Source: Roseiarcus sp963806935 (GTDB lineage: Bacteria > Pseudomonadota > Alphaproteobacteria > Rhizobiales > Beijerinckiaceae). Taken from it: 64,000 nt of DNA. The position numbers were made by a program, and so were the translations under genes. This document shows positions 24,131 to 33,431 of the stretch, piece after piece. Position 1 is the first letter of the stretch, and each line of letters starts with the position of its first letter. Location of the stretch: the NCBI GenBank assembly GCA_963806935.1, contig CAWEAT010000015.1:1-64000 (forward strand), given 5' to 3'. The notes under the pieces are model-generated. The model saw only the letters and a list, made by a program, of their open reading frames with translations, did not search any database and was not told where the DNA came from.

Positions 24131-24618
24131 AGCTCTTAGACGGGATGGCGTCGCCTCGCGCTCCCGTCCTGGCGAAGATCCCGCCGCCGGCTCAATTCGC
24201 GCTCACCTTCCTGATCGGGGTCGGGCTCGATCGGCTCATGCCGTGGCGGCCGGCCTGGATGACGGCGCAGATAGTGCACTGGGCGGGCTTTGCGCTCGCA
24301 GTCGCCGGCTGTTCGCTCGCCGCGGCCGCGGCGGGACGGTTCGTGCTCCGCGGCACGACGCTCCACCCAACCGGCGAGCCCGCTCATCTCGTCGTCACGG
24401 GCGCCCACGCATGGTCGCGCAACCCGATGTATCTCTCCTTGACCGTCGTTTACGTCGGACTGACGCTCGCGCTTGGGAGAGCCTGGCCGTTGATTCTTGT
24501 GCTTCTTCCGTGGGCGTCCATGAACTGGGGCGTGATCCCGTTCGAGGAGGCGCGGCTTCGCCGAACCTTCGGCGAAGACTATGCCGGCTATTGCCGACGG
24601 GTCCGGCGCTGGATCTGA
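24127..24618 (+). CDS. Isoprenylcysteine carboxyl methyltransferase-family membrane protein
   Basis: A 163-residue protein with four hydrophobic segments. The C-terminal half carries the family pattern: VVTGAHAWSRNPMYLSLT, then E-EARLRRTFGEDYAGYCRRV-RRWI. Such bacterial ICMT-like enzymes methylate lipids or unknown small substrates with SAM at the inner membrane. GTG 24127 overlaps the dehydrogenase stop; ATG 24145 is an alternative. It is the last gene of the cluster. Confidence 0.8.
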   Translation: MKLLDGMASPRAPVLAKIPPPAQFALTFLIGVGLDRLMPWRPAWMTAQIVHWAGFALAVAGCSLAAAAAGRFVLRGTTLHPTGEPAHLVVTGAHAWSRNPMYLSLTVVYVGLTLALGRAWPLILVLLPWASMNWGVIPFEEARLRRTFGEDYAGYCRRVRRWI

Positions 24619-24719
24619 AGCAGCGCGCTCCAGAGCCGCGCATGTCCGTCGCGACAGTCGCGAAAGCTTGCCGCACCTGAGTAGGGGGGTATGACACCGA
24701 AAAAGTCGGAGGAGCTCCC

Positions 24720-24806
24720 ATGACCGCGTTTACGGCCCCGCCCAACAAAAACGGGCTCGTCTTGGGGCACGCAATCCCGCGGAAGGCATTCCAGCCTCCG
24801 AAGTAG
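24720..24806 (+). CDS. Possible 28-residue small protein
   Basis: A short frame, MTAFTAPPNKNGLVLGHAIP followed by eight more residues, with a strong GGAGGAG six bases before its ATG. It stands alone in the 302-base gap between the methyltransferase-like gene and the convergent GFA gene. No homology is recognised, and it may be chance. The remainder of that gap shows nothing else. Confidence 0.3.
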   Translation: MTAFTAPPNKNGLVLGHAIPRKAFQPPK

Positions 24807-24920
24807 CCAAAATCACCGTCCGGCAATTTCGCGAGGGCGCGAGGGGTTGGTCCCGCCGGCGGCGAAGGTCTGAAACGGCCTTCGCCACTCTTCGGCGCCC
24901 CCGGAATGAGCCCAGTTCTG

Positions 24921-25337
24921 TTATAGGAAGCGCACGTCTTCAGGCGCTCGATCGAAGCGATCGTGGCGACCGTCGACATAGCGGACTGGCGCGGCGGCGA
25001 GTTCTTCGCGATCCAGGTCGTCGAGCAATGAGACCTGAACCGCGTAAAAGGCGCCGCCCATTGCTTCCAGCTCGCCCAGCCCCGGCGTCCGAATCCCGCA
25101 TGCCTTGCAAAAGTGATACTTGACGGTCGGCTTTGGGCGTCCTGGCGGCGTCCATTGATATTCCGCCTGACGCTCCTCGCCCTCAACGAGACGAAATCGA
25201 GCGGCGGGCGCAAGAATGAGCCAGGAACGCGCTTTCACGCAGCTCGTGCAGTTGCACTTCACCGTTCCCTGGGCGAAGTCGAGTTCGGCCTGAAAGCGAA
25301 CGGCGCCGCAATGGCAGCTTCCGGAGTAGGTCTTCAT
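24921..25337 (-). CDS. GFA-family (glutathione-dependent formaldehyde-activating-like) protein
   Basis: A CENP-V/GFA zinc-fold protein of about 138 residues. The zinc ligands are present: SGSCHCGAVRF near the start, VKCNCTSC, and FCKACGIRT. MKTYSGSCHC at 25337 is the family-typical start; the frame extends to ATG 25376. Gfa itself was reported to bind glutathione and speed S-hydroxymethylglutathione formation, but most members have no proven activity. It is the last gene on the minus strand after the sox cluster and sigma gene, separated from the latter by about 115 bases. Confidence 0.82.
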   Translation of the reverse strand: MKTYSGSCHCGAVRFQAELDFAQGTVKCNCTSCVKARSWLILAPAARFRLVEGEERQAEYQWTPPGRPKPTVKYHFCKACGIRTPGLGELEAMGGAFYAVQVSLLDDLDREELAAAPVRYVDGRHDRFDRAPEDVRFL

Positions 25338-25453
25338 CGACACGGCATGGGCCCTCGGAGTGGTTGAGACTCCCATTACGAGTGAGGCGCCCGCCGGGAT
25401 ACGTCAGAATGAACTTTCGCCCGCCTTCCTCCCGGAGTTTCGCTTCGCGTCGC

Positions 25454-26372
25454 TTAAGCCAGCATCAGCGTGAGCGAAGCTGTCTCCAGGATCCACGAAC
25501 ACTTGATGTAGTCAGCAATGCTGACAACCCGACCCTCGGCAATCCCGATACGAATGGCCGAAAACGGAACCGCGCCTTCCCGGTCGTCGCGCAGGATGAC
25601 AATGACGGTCTCTCCGTCCGCTTCTCCGAGGGCCATGCGCCAGGGGACAATGGGCCGCTCGTATTCGACAAAGTAAGGCGAGTCAGCCAAGCGTCCGGCG
25701 AAGCAGTCGGCCACCATCAATCGGGCGTCGGCGCTCGCGAGTTCGCGCACGCCTTGCCAATCGCGCCGGTTGAAGCGGTCGACATCGAGGCGAAGAAGCG
25801 CCAATTCCGCTTCGTCCGCCTTCCGCTTAGGGGAGCGCGCATCGGTCAGGGTCGCCAGTTTGCCGCGGCCGCGGCTCAAAGCCGCTTTGACGCCGCCGGT
25901 CGTCGAATTCCACGAGGTCGGCGATGTCTTCGAGCGAATAGTCGAAGACGTCTTTGAGGAGAACGCACGCTCTTTCTTTCGGCGGGAGCGCGATGACCAG
26001 CCGTTCGATAGCGCGGTCGATCGCTTTGCCCATGGCCTCCGGCGGGTCGACCCATTCGAGGGGCACGGCCTCCGCCTCGGCCTCCCGTCGCGCCTGTCGA
26101 CGGCGCAGGAAGTCGATACAGCGATTATGCGCGATCCTGAAGAGCCACGGGCCGAGCGGACGAGTCGCGTCGAACGAGCCGAGCTTGAGGTAGGCCTCGA
26201 AAATCGCCTCCTGCATCACGTCTTCGCCGTCCAAAGCCGAGCCGGTCATCCGCGCGCAGTAGCGGTGCATGCGCGGACGAAAGCTCGCGATGCTCTCGAT
26301 GAAGGCCACCCGTCGCGGCTCCAACAAGCCTGCTTCTTCGGCGCCCGCCTCGTCAGCGGCCTCAAGGCTCAT
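25454..26372 (-). CDS. ECF sigma factor with C-terminal NTF2-like domain (one frameshift)
   Basis: Region 2 reads FRPRMHRYCARMTGSALDGE, EDVMQEAIFEAYLKL and GPWLFRIAHNRCIDFLRRR; region 4 reads ALPPKERACVLLKDVFDYS. At about 25907 one extra base breaks the frame; removing it gives STTGGVKAALSRGRGKL, the rest of the region 4 helix, joined directly to a SnoaL/NTF2-like domain (LDVDRFNRRDWQGVRELAS to the end). This two-domain layout fits ECF sigma factors regulated by their own C-terminal domain instead of an anti-sigma protein. ATG 26372 has AGAGG upstream. It is immediately downstream of soxG on the same strand. Confidence 0.8.
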
Positions 26373-26392
26373 GGCCTCTTTTCTCCGTGCGT

Positions 26393-26962
26393 TCACCATT
26401 GCGGGGCGCCGCGGGCGGCCTCGGCGAGAAAGGCGGCGACATGGGGCGCGAAGGAGCGCCAAACTTCGACGTGGAAGGTCGTCGCGGCCCGGCGCCAGAG
26501 CACGATCTCCGCCTTGTCGAACAGCGTGCGTGTCGCCATGCCGAGCGGAAAAGCCGCAAGATCGAGGTCAAGCGGGCAGCCAGCGTTGAGGACGCGCGCT
26601 GCGGAGAGCCCGCTCGCAATGAGGCCGATCTGGCGATGAGACACGTCGACCAGGCTGTGGGCGGTCCCGTCGAGCACGGATTCGAGCGTTTCGCCGAGCG
26701 GCGCGGGATCGGCGCCGTCCGCGATCATGAGCCATTCGTCGGGGCCGAGCCACAAAGCCGCGCGGCCCGGGCCCTCGCCCGCCGGCCCGAGCCCCACCGG
26801 CGGCTCCGCGCCGAAGGCGATGCCGCAAGCGACGCGGGCGCCCTCGCCGCCGCGCAGGATGAAACGGGCGGCCGGCGGCGCCTCCGACAAGGCGAATCGC
26901 GGCCCCACGGGAAGGGCAAGGCCTTCGAGCGGCGAACGCAGGTTGAGCGCCGCGTCAGACAT
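26393..26962 (-). CDS. soxG: Sarcosine oxidase gamma subunit
   Basis: A 189-residue protein of the SoxG family, the small subunit of heterotetrameric sarcosine oxidase (sarcosine to glycine, with 5,10-methylene-tetrahydrofolate and H2O2 produced). Conserved parts include RSPLEGLA near the start, WLGPDEWLMIA, HSLVDVSHRQIGLIASG and AFPLGMATRTLFDKAEIVLW. Its ATG overlaps the end of soxA by 8 bases, as in other sox operons. Confidence 0.9.
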   Translation of the reverse strand: MSDAALNLRSPLEGLALPVGPRFALSEAPPAARFILRGGEGARVACGIAFGAEPPVGLGPAGEGPGRAALWLGPDEWLMIADGADPAPLGETLESVLDGTAHSLVDVSHRQIGLIASGLSAARVLNAGCPLDLDLAAFPLGMATRTLFDKAEIVLWRRAATTFHVEVWRSFAPHVAAFLAEAARGAPQW

Positions 26963-29950
26963 GGAGGCGCGCTCCCGGTTTGTCGTAGAAGACCGGCGCC
27001 GTGACGGTCACCGGAATTGCGCCGCCCGGCATCGGGACGTTGAGCTTGGCGCCGATGCGCGAGCGTCCCGCGGCAACGAGCGCGAGCGCAATCGAGCGGC
27101 CGAGAGTTGCGCTCGCGTAGGACGAGGTGACGTGGCCGAGCGCGGGCGTTCCGGTCGGCGGGTTCGCGCTTTCCGTCACCTGCGCGCCCTCTTCGAGCAC
27201 GATCGCCGGATTGTCGGTGAGAAGCCCGACCAGCTGCTTGCGATTTGCCGCCAGCATGTCGGGGCGGACGAGCGAGCGTTTTCCGACGAAGTCCTTTTTC
27301 GTCTTGCCGATCGCCCAGTCGAGGCCGAGGTCGGCGAGCGTCACCGTTCCGTCGGTCTCCTGGCCGACGATGACGAATCCCTTCTCGGCCCGCATCACAT
27401 GCATCGCCTCGGTGCCGTAGGCGCAACCGCCGCGTTGCTCGACCTCGCGCCACGCCGCTTCCCAAATGGCGCGGCCGTAGTGCGAGGGCACGTTGATCTC
27501 GTAGCCGAGCTCGCCGGTGAAGCTCACCCGCATCAGCCGGGCCGGAACGCCGCAAGCGCGGACCTCGCGCACGGCCATATGGGCAAAAGCCTCGTTGGCG
27601 AGATCGACGCCCTCGATGAGCGGCGCGACGCATTCGCGCGCTTTCGGCCCCTGGACCGCGATCGTCGCCCATTGCTCGGTCGTCGAAGTGAGCCAGACCT
27701 TGAGATCGGTGAACTCGGTCTGGAGATAGTCCTCCATCTGGGCGAGGACGGCGGGCGCGCCGCCGGTCGTCGTCGTCACATGGAAGCGGTCGGGCCTGAG
27801 GCGCGCGATCACGCCGTCGTCCATCAGAAAGCCCGCTTCGCTCAGCATGAGGCCGTAGCGGCAGCGGCCGACTTCGAGCTTCTGGAACGCATTGGCATAC
27901 ACGCGCTCGAGGAAGACCGCCGCATCGGGGCCGACGACCTCGATCTTGCCGAGCGTCGAAGCGTCGAACAGGCCGACGCTGTCCCGGGTCGTGCGGCACT
28001 CGCGCGCGACCGCGTCGTGGATCGATTCGCGGCCGCGGGGAAAATACCAGGCGCGCTTCCAAAGCGAGACGTCCTCGAACCTGGCGCCGTTTTCGGCCGC
28101 CCAGTCGTGAATCGGCGTCCGTCGGATCGGGTCGAACAGATCACCGCGCGCAGGGCCGGCGAACGCGCCGAAGGTGACGGGCGTATAGGGCGGACGGAAG
28201 GTCGTAAGGCCGACCTCCGGAATGGGCTTCGCCAGCGCCTCGGCGGCGATCGCGAGCGCGTTCATGTTCGAGAGCTTGCCCTGATCGGTCGCCATGCCGG
28301 TTGTGGTGTAGCGCTTGATGTGCTCGATCGAGCGCATGCCCTCCTGCACCGCCAGGCTGACGTCCTTGGAGCACACGTCGTTCTGGAAATCGACGAACGC
28401 CTTGCCGCGGCGCTCGGCGCGAGGCGGCGACGCCGCGCCGGCGCTCATCGTCGCAGGAGCGCCGTCCACGGCGTAGACCCTCGCGTCGGGGGCGACGAAG
28501 CCGGCGGCGGCGGCCGCCGCGCGCCCCGCCGCGTCGCCCTCCGCAAGCGCGCTCGCAAGGTCGAAGGTCGCATTGCACGCCCCGGCCGACCGCTCGCGCT
28601 GGGCCGACGTTCCCGGCCTGAACACTTGCAGCGCCTCGTCGAACACGAGCTTGCCGCGCGACTGCGAGAAGAGATGCACCGAAGGCGTCCATCCGCCCGA
28701 CATGATGAGCGCGTCGCAGGCGACTTTCCGCTCTCTACCCTGATGCCTGATGCGAACCGATTTGACTCGCAGACGCCCGTCGACGCCGGCGATCTCCGCG
28801 CCAGCCGCGACCTCGAGGCCCGCCGCGCGCGCGGCCTCGCTCAGCGGCCCGTTCGCGTCCGGGCGCAGATCGGCGATGAGCGCGACGTCGACGCCCGCTT
28901 GCTTGAGGTCGAGGGCGGCGCGATAGGCGCTGTCGTGCGACGTCGCGACGACGACGCGCTCACCGACCTTGACGCCATACTGGCGGCAGTAGCGCCGCGC
29001 GGACTCGGCGAGCATCACGCCCGGGCGGTCGTTATCCGGGAACACCAGCGGACGCTCGATCGCGCCGGCCGCCAGCACGACCTCACGCGCGCGCACTTGC
29101 CATAAGCGTTCGCGCGGCAAGTCGGGATCGGCGATCAGGTCAGCCTCGGCGATCCGCTCGTTCAAGGCGACGAAGTTCTGGGCGTAATAGCCGAACGCCT
29201 GCGTTCGGGCCATCAGGCGCAGGTTTGGCCGATCTCGAAGCGTCGCGGCCGCTTTCGCCAGCCAATCGCGCGCCGGCGTCGTCTCGATCCCGGCGGCGTT
29301 CTCGGCCAGGAGCGAGCCGCCGAGGGCCGGATTTTCGTCGCAGAGCAAGACGCGAGCGCCGCTAGCGCTCGCCGCCAGCGCCGCGGCGATCCCTGCCGGG
29401 CCGCCGCCGACGATCAGGACGTCGCAATGGGCGAAGGTCCGCTGATAGCGGTCGGGATCGGGCTCGCGCGGACCGACGCCAAGACCCGCGGCGCGGCGGA
29501 TCGCCGGCTCATAAACATGCGTCCAGGCCCAGTTCTTGCCGAAGAGGTTCGGACCCATGAACGTCTTGTAGTAGAAGCCGGCCCCGAACAGCGGCGACAG
29601 GAGATCGTTCACCGCGCCGAATCGAATGCGAGCGAGGGCCAGCGGTTCTGGCTCGAAGCGCTCAGCCCCTCGTGGAGCTCGATCTGGGTCGCGCGCAGGT
29701 TGGGCGTGGACCGGCCAGGCCCGCGCGAGAGGGTGACGAGCGCGTTCGGCTCCTCCGCGCCGGCGCTGAGGATTCCGCGCGGCCGGTGATATTTGTACGA
29801 GCGCCCAACCAGATGGATGCCATTCGCGAGCAGCGCCGAGGCGAGCGTGTCGCCGGCGTAGCCCTGGTGGAGGAGGCCATCGAAAGTGAACTTCAGCGGG
29901 CGCGAGCGATCGACCGAACCGAGGCCTGCGAGACGAAACGGCTGGCTCAT
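26955..29950 (-). CDS. soxA: Sarcosine oxidase alpha subunit (one frameshift near the N-terminus)
   Basis: The large subunit, about 998 residues. The N-terminus at ATG 29950 (MSQPFRLAGLGSVDRSRPLK) holds the 2Fe-2S-ferredoxin-like part with LVGRSYKYHRPRGILSAGAE. The frame then breaks at about 29619, in 'SLAFD/GAVNDLLSP', where one base seems to be missing; from there the frame is open to 26955. Next come the NAD-binding motif VLIVGGGPAGIAAAL and a C-terminal aminomethyltransferase-like half (FDASTLGKIEVVGPDA, RVSFTGELGYEINVP) that passes the methyl carbon to folate. ATG overlaps the soxD stop as ATGA. Confidence 0.9.
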
Positions 29951-30252
29951 TCGCGCGGTCCGTCGCGTTCGCTCGGGCCATCCGGGCGCGGCTCGCCCGT
30001 CTTGTAAACGGCGAGGATCTTGTCGCTCAAAGTGTCGCGCAGGCAGTTGAAGAAGCGACCGCAGCCGAACGCATGGCGCCAGCGCTCCGCGAGCACGCCC
30101 TTCGGGTTCGAGCGAAAATAGAGGAAGTGCGCCAATTCCTCATCGCTCAACGCGCTCGGATCGGCTGCGCGCGCGATATGGGCTTCGCCGCCGTAGCGGA
30201 ACTCGATTTCCGGGCGCGCCATGCCGCAATAGGGACAATCAATCAGCAGCAT
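29947..30252 (-). CDS. soxD: Sarcosine oxidase delta subunit
   Basis: A 101-residue zinc-binding subunit. Ligand candidates are the two cysteines in CPYCGMARPE and those in AFGCGRFFNCLRDT. The middle stretch LAHFLYFRSNPKGVLAERWR is characteristic of SoxD. It lies between soxB and soxA; a repeat-filled gap of about 220 bases separates it from soxB. Confidence 0.92.
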   Translation of the reverse strand: MLLIDCPYCGMARPEIEFRYGGEAHIARAADPSALSDEELAHFLYFRSNPKGVLAERWRHAFGCGRFFNCLRDTLSDKILAVYKTGEPRPDGPSERDGPRE

Positions 30253-30291
30253 GCGGCGAGCCCTCGCGCGTAGCGAGTTCGATCGGCGCTG

Positions 30292-30437
30292 CCCTCACCC
30301 CAACCCTCTCCCCGAGGGAGAGGGGGAGCGCCGGCGCGAGCAACCCCTTCTCTTCGCCGGAGGAGGAGGCGCTGCGGTGCAGACGACCCCTTCTCCCCCG
30401 GGGAGAAGGTGGCCGGCGTGAGCCGGCCGGATGAGGG
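30292..30437. repeat. Palindromic repeats inside the sox operon
   Basis: Two inverted repeats fill the soxB-soxD gap: CCCTCACCCCAACCCTCTCC with its partner cgagggagaggg (30292-30325), and ccccttctcccccggggagaagg (30388-30410) followed by tggccggcgtgagccggccggatgaggg. Elements of this sequence recur between genes in many rhizobia-related genomes. In mRNA they would form stems between two genes whose products are needed in equal amounts. Confidence 0.7.
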
Positions 30438-30472
30438 CGTGCGCGCCAGACAGGTCAAGATCATCCTGCCGT

Positions 30473-31724
30473 TCAATGCGCCACCGCCGCGGCGGCGGCC
30501 TCGTCGATCAGCCGGCCGGAGCGGAAGCGGTCGAGTGTGAACGGCGCCGCGAGCGGATGCGGCTCGCCGCGGGCGATCGTGTGCGCGAATACGTGGCCCG
30601 AGCCCGGCGTCGCCTTGAAGCCGCCGGTGCCCCAGCCGCAATTGACGTAAAGGCCGGGAACCGGCGTCCTGGCGATGATGGGCGAGCGGTCAGGCGTCAC
30701 ATCGACGATGCCGCCCCAGTTGCGCAGCATCCGCATCCGCCGCACGGCCGGAAAGAGCTCGCAGATCGCTTCCAGAGTGTGGTTGGCGATGTGCAGGCCG
30801 CCGGTCTGGGAATAGGAGATGTAGGCGTCGGTGCCGGCGCCGATGACGAGTTCGCCCTTGTCCGATTGCGACATATAGGCGTGGATGGTGTTCGACATCA
30901 CGACGCACGGCATCATCGGCTTGACCGGCTCGCTGACCAGAGCCTGCAAAGGATAGCTCTCGAGCGGCATCCTGACCCCGGCCATCGCCATCACGACTGA
31001 CGTATGCCCGGCCGCGACGACGCCAATCTTTTTGGCCGCGATCGCGCCGCGCGTCGTCTCGACGCCCGAAACCGCGCCCGAAGCGTCGCGGCGGATCGCG
31101 GTCGCCTCGCAATTCTGGATGATGTCGACGCCGCGCGCCGACGCCGCCCGCGCATAGCCCCAGGCGACCGCGTCATGCCGCGCCGTGCCGCCGCGCCGCT
31201 GCAGCGCCGCGCCGACGACCGGATAGCGGATGTCGCGAGCGATGTTGAGAAGCGGGCAGAAAGCCTTGGCCTCCGCCGGCGTCAGCCATTCGTTGTCGAC
31301 GCCCGGCCAGGCGATTGGCGTGGACGTGACGCTTGGCGACCTGAATGTCGTGAGTGTTGTGCGCCAGCATCATCACGCCGCGCGGCGAATACATGACGTT
31401 GTAGTTGAGCTCCTGCGACAGGCCCTCCCAGAGCTTCAGCGCGTGCTCGTAGAGCGCGGCCGATTCCTCCCACAGGTAATTGGAGCGGATGATGGTGGTG
31501 TTGCGCCCGGTGTTGCCGCCGCCGAGCCAGCCCTTCTCCAACACCGCGACATTGCCGAGGCCATGCTCCTTGGCGAGGTAATAGGCGGTCGCAAGGCCAT
31601 GCCCGCCGGCCCCGATGATGACGGCGTCGTAAGATCCCTTCGGCTCGGGGTTGCGCCATTGCTCCGGCCAGCCGGAGTTGTGCGACAGGGCCTGCAACGC
31701 CAGATTGGCAAAGGAAAATCGCAC
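30473..31724 (-). CDS. soxB: Sarcosine oxidase beta subunit (one frameshift)
   Basis: The flavin-carrying subunit, about 416 residues. The N-terminal MRFSFANLALQALSHNSGWP is followed by the dinucleotide motif VIIGAGGHGLATAYYLAKE and WLGGGNTGRNTTIIRSNYLW. One extra base in a GGG run at about 31313 breaks the frame at NRLAG; the adjoining frame continues VDNEWLTPAEAKAFCP and joins the downstream frame that ends at 30473 with YVNCGWGTGGFKATPGSGHV, the FAD-binding C-terminus. It is the first sox gene here, divergent from pqqA. Confidence 0.9.
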
Positions 31725-31971
31725 TCAACGCGCCCTGGGTGAAGTCGGCGGCGACGATTGCCCGCATTCGCCCGCAATTGCGAGACTAATTTCGCGGCGG
31801 CGGCGAAACTTTCTTTTTCGCCGGTCGCGCGGCTTGCGCCATGGGTTTCAGTCAAATCGACGTGAGCAGCGCCGATTGCCCGATCAAGGGGTGACGGCCG
31901 GCGCCGGGGCTGCTATGTTCGATAGAGCCCGGAGAACCCGGGTCCGGAAACGCTGCGTGAAGGAGAATGCA

Positions 31972-32049
31972 ATGAGCTGGACCGCTCCTATCGTTGTCGA
32001 AATCTGCGCTGGCATGGAAGTAACGGCTTATCTCAGCGCCGAAATGTGA
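31972..32049 (+). CDS. pqqA: PqqA, precursor peptide of the cofactor PQQ
   Basis: A 25-residue peptide, MSWTAPIVVEICAGMEVTAY then LSAEM. Glu16 and Tyr20 have the E-x3-Y spacing whose side chains are linked by PqqE and become the PQQ skeleton; the W-x-P and EICAGMEVT segments match known PqqA. AAGGAG precedes ATG 31972. No pqqB, C, D or E gene is in the window, so this is an orphan copy; many methylotrophs carry pqqA away from the other pqq genes or in several copies. PQQ serves periplasmic methanol and glucose dehydrogenases. It is divergent from soxB. Confidence 0.92.
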   Translation: MSWTAPIVVEICAGMEVTAYLSAEM

Positions 32050-32056
32050 GCGCCTG

Positions 32057-32095
32057 CCGGCGCTTCCGCTCATTGACGGAGCGCCGGAAACTCTT
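32057..32095 (+). terminator. Hairpin after pqqA, probable terminator
   Basis: CCGGCGCTTCCG pairs with CGGAGCGCCGG (one bulged T) around loop ctcattga, followed by aaactcttctt. It starts 8 bases after the pqqA stop. It would give pqqA a short monocistronic transcript. Confidence 0.6.
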
Positions 32096-32291
32096 CTTGA
32101 AGCCATGATCCGCATGTGCGCCGCCCTTGAGGGGCGCGCGTTGGGACGGATGCGAGCATTGTCGTGCTTTTGCACCATGGCTCGTCCCTCCCCAATTGAT
32201 GCGGACTGATTGTCCGATGCGGTAGCGCCAACGCCGGGCGCAGGGTGAAACCTACCCGTGAACGCTTCCGGCCTGCGCTCGCCCATAAAGG

Positions 32292-32630
32292 TCAGGGCGC
32301 GCAACCGACCAGATCCTTGTCCTCGATCGAGAACGGCTTGCCCGTCTCGACGCGCACGGCCTTGGCCATGCACACCCGTCCGTCCGCAAGCGTGATCCGC
32401 GCGTCATATGAGCCTGTCGTCACGCCGGTCACCTTCACCCGTTCGTCGTGGTCGACGGCTCCGTCGGGATCGTTGGCGCATTGATTGGGGCCGAAGGCGG
32501 ACGTGCCGGCGGGCGCAAGCTCGAGCGATTTGACGGTCGACGACGTCAGGTTCCAGAACCGCGTATCCTTCGCCGCCGCCGGCTCGGCGAAAATGAGCGC
32601 CGCGACGCCGAGCAGAATTGCAAATTTCAT
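32292..32630 (-). CDS. Small secreted protein of unknown function
   Basis: A protein of about 112 residues from ATG 32630, just after GGGAGGCATG. The first 20 residues (MKFAILLGVAALIFAEPAAA) form a signal peptide. The mature part has three cysteines (NQCAND, RVCMAK, VGCAP) and a C-terminal stretch of short strands (VKVTGVTTGSYDARITL, GKPFSIEDKDL). I do not recognise the family. No adjacent gene shares its strand. Confidence 0.6.
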   Translation of the reverse strand: MKFAILLGVAALIFAEPAAAKDTRFWNLTSSTVKSLELAPAGTSAFGPNQCANDPDGAVDHDERVKVTGVTTGSYDARITLADGRVCMAKAVRVETGKPFSIEDKDLVGCAP

Positions 32631-32984
32631 CATGCCTCCCTGGCGCACTCGCCGAACCAGAACGATCATGGCGCCCGGCTGCGGCCGTGACAACGATCGA
32701 AAAGCGACTGGAAACCGGGCAATTATACAGTAAATAGCAAGCCGCTCACTTGAGCAAAAGAGTTGACGCCAAGCATATGCCCTGAACGATTGTCACGATA
32801 CGAGATCAAAAGTCCAAATTCATGGTGCGGCGCACACGTCGCAATATGACAATTCGTTGACATTGCGCTGTCTAAACATTGACCATCGTCAAAATGAAAG
32901 AATTTTTTCGCCCGATGACACGCTGAGGACAAATTCGCCCCTCATAAACCCGCTTGCCTGTCCACGGGTGAGAGGAGCCTGCTT
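32631..32984. other. AT-rich divergent intergenic region
   Basis: A 354-base gap between two divergent small genes. It is AT-rich from about 32720 to 32920 (attatacagtaaatagc, gttgacattgcgctgtctaaac), so it probably holds promoters for both. The minus frame 32723-32932 lacks a ribosome site and family likeness and is not annotated. No RNA gene was recognised. Confidence 0.45.
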
Positions 32985-33335
32985 ATGATCGTCCGCGAGA
33001 TCGTTCTTACCTGCTCCAATCCTCATGTTGCGCGCGCCGCGGTTCTTTCGATCGGCGGCGATTTCGCCCGGCGCTTCTCGCGCGACGCGGCCAAGCGCAA
33101 CCTGACGAGCGGCGCCTTCGCCGCCGGGCTGGTTCGCCGCTTCTCGCGCCAGGCAGGTCACGGCGACTGGGAAGGCGTCGGCGAAGCTGCGCGCGGCGCC
33201 GACCAGCCGGTCCTGTCCGGCCTCAGGTACATTCTGGATCGGGTCCGCGAACTGGACGAAGACGACAGCGACCCCGTGGAAGACTGGCGCGCCCCAATCC
33301 CGTCGTTCGCCTGGTGTGAAGGCTGGCGGCATTGA
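32985..33335 (+). CDS. Hypothetical protein, 116 residues
   Basis: A soluble, slightly acidic protein without signal peptide or membrane helix. GAGAGGAG lies ahead of ATG 32985, which supports translation. The N-terminus REIVLTCSNPHVARAAVLSI and SGLRYILDRVRELDEDD near the C-terminus are the most protein-like segments. No family is recognised. It stands alone, 96 bases before xylulokinase on the same strand. Confidence 0.55.
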   Translation: MIVREIVLTCSNPHVARAAVLSIGGDFARRFSRDAAKRNLTSGAFAAGLVRRFSRQAGHGDWEGVGEAARGADQPVLSGLRYILDRVRELDEDDSDPVEDWRAPIPSFAWCEGWRH

Positions 33336-33431
33336 AGCAGGGTTCAGTCTAGGCTCGCCCGATCGGGGTAATGCTCCGGCATAAGCCGGGATCGCTTGTG
33401 AACGCTCCCGGCGCGGCGCAGAATTCGCGCC

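Noticed and set aside
32723..32932. 69-residue minus-strand frame in the AT-rich gap
   Set aside because: No Shine-Dalgarno and no protein-like pattern; better explained as promoter DNA.
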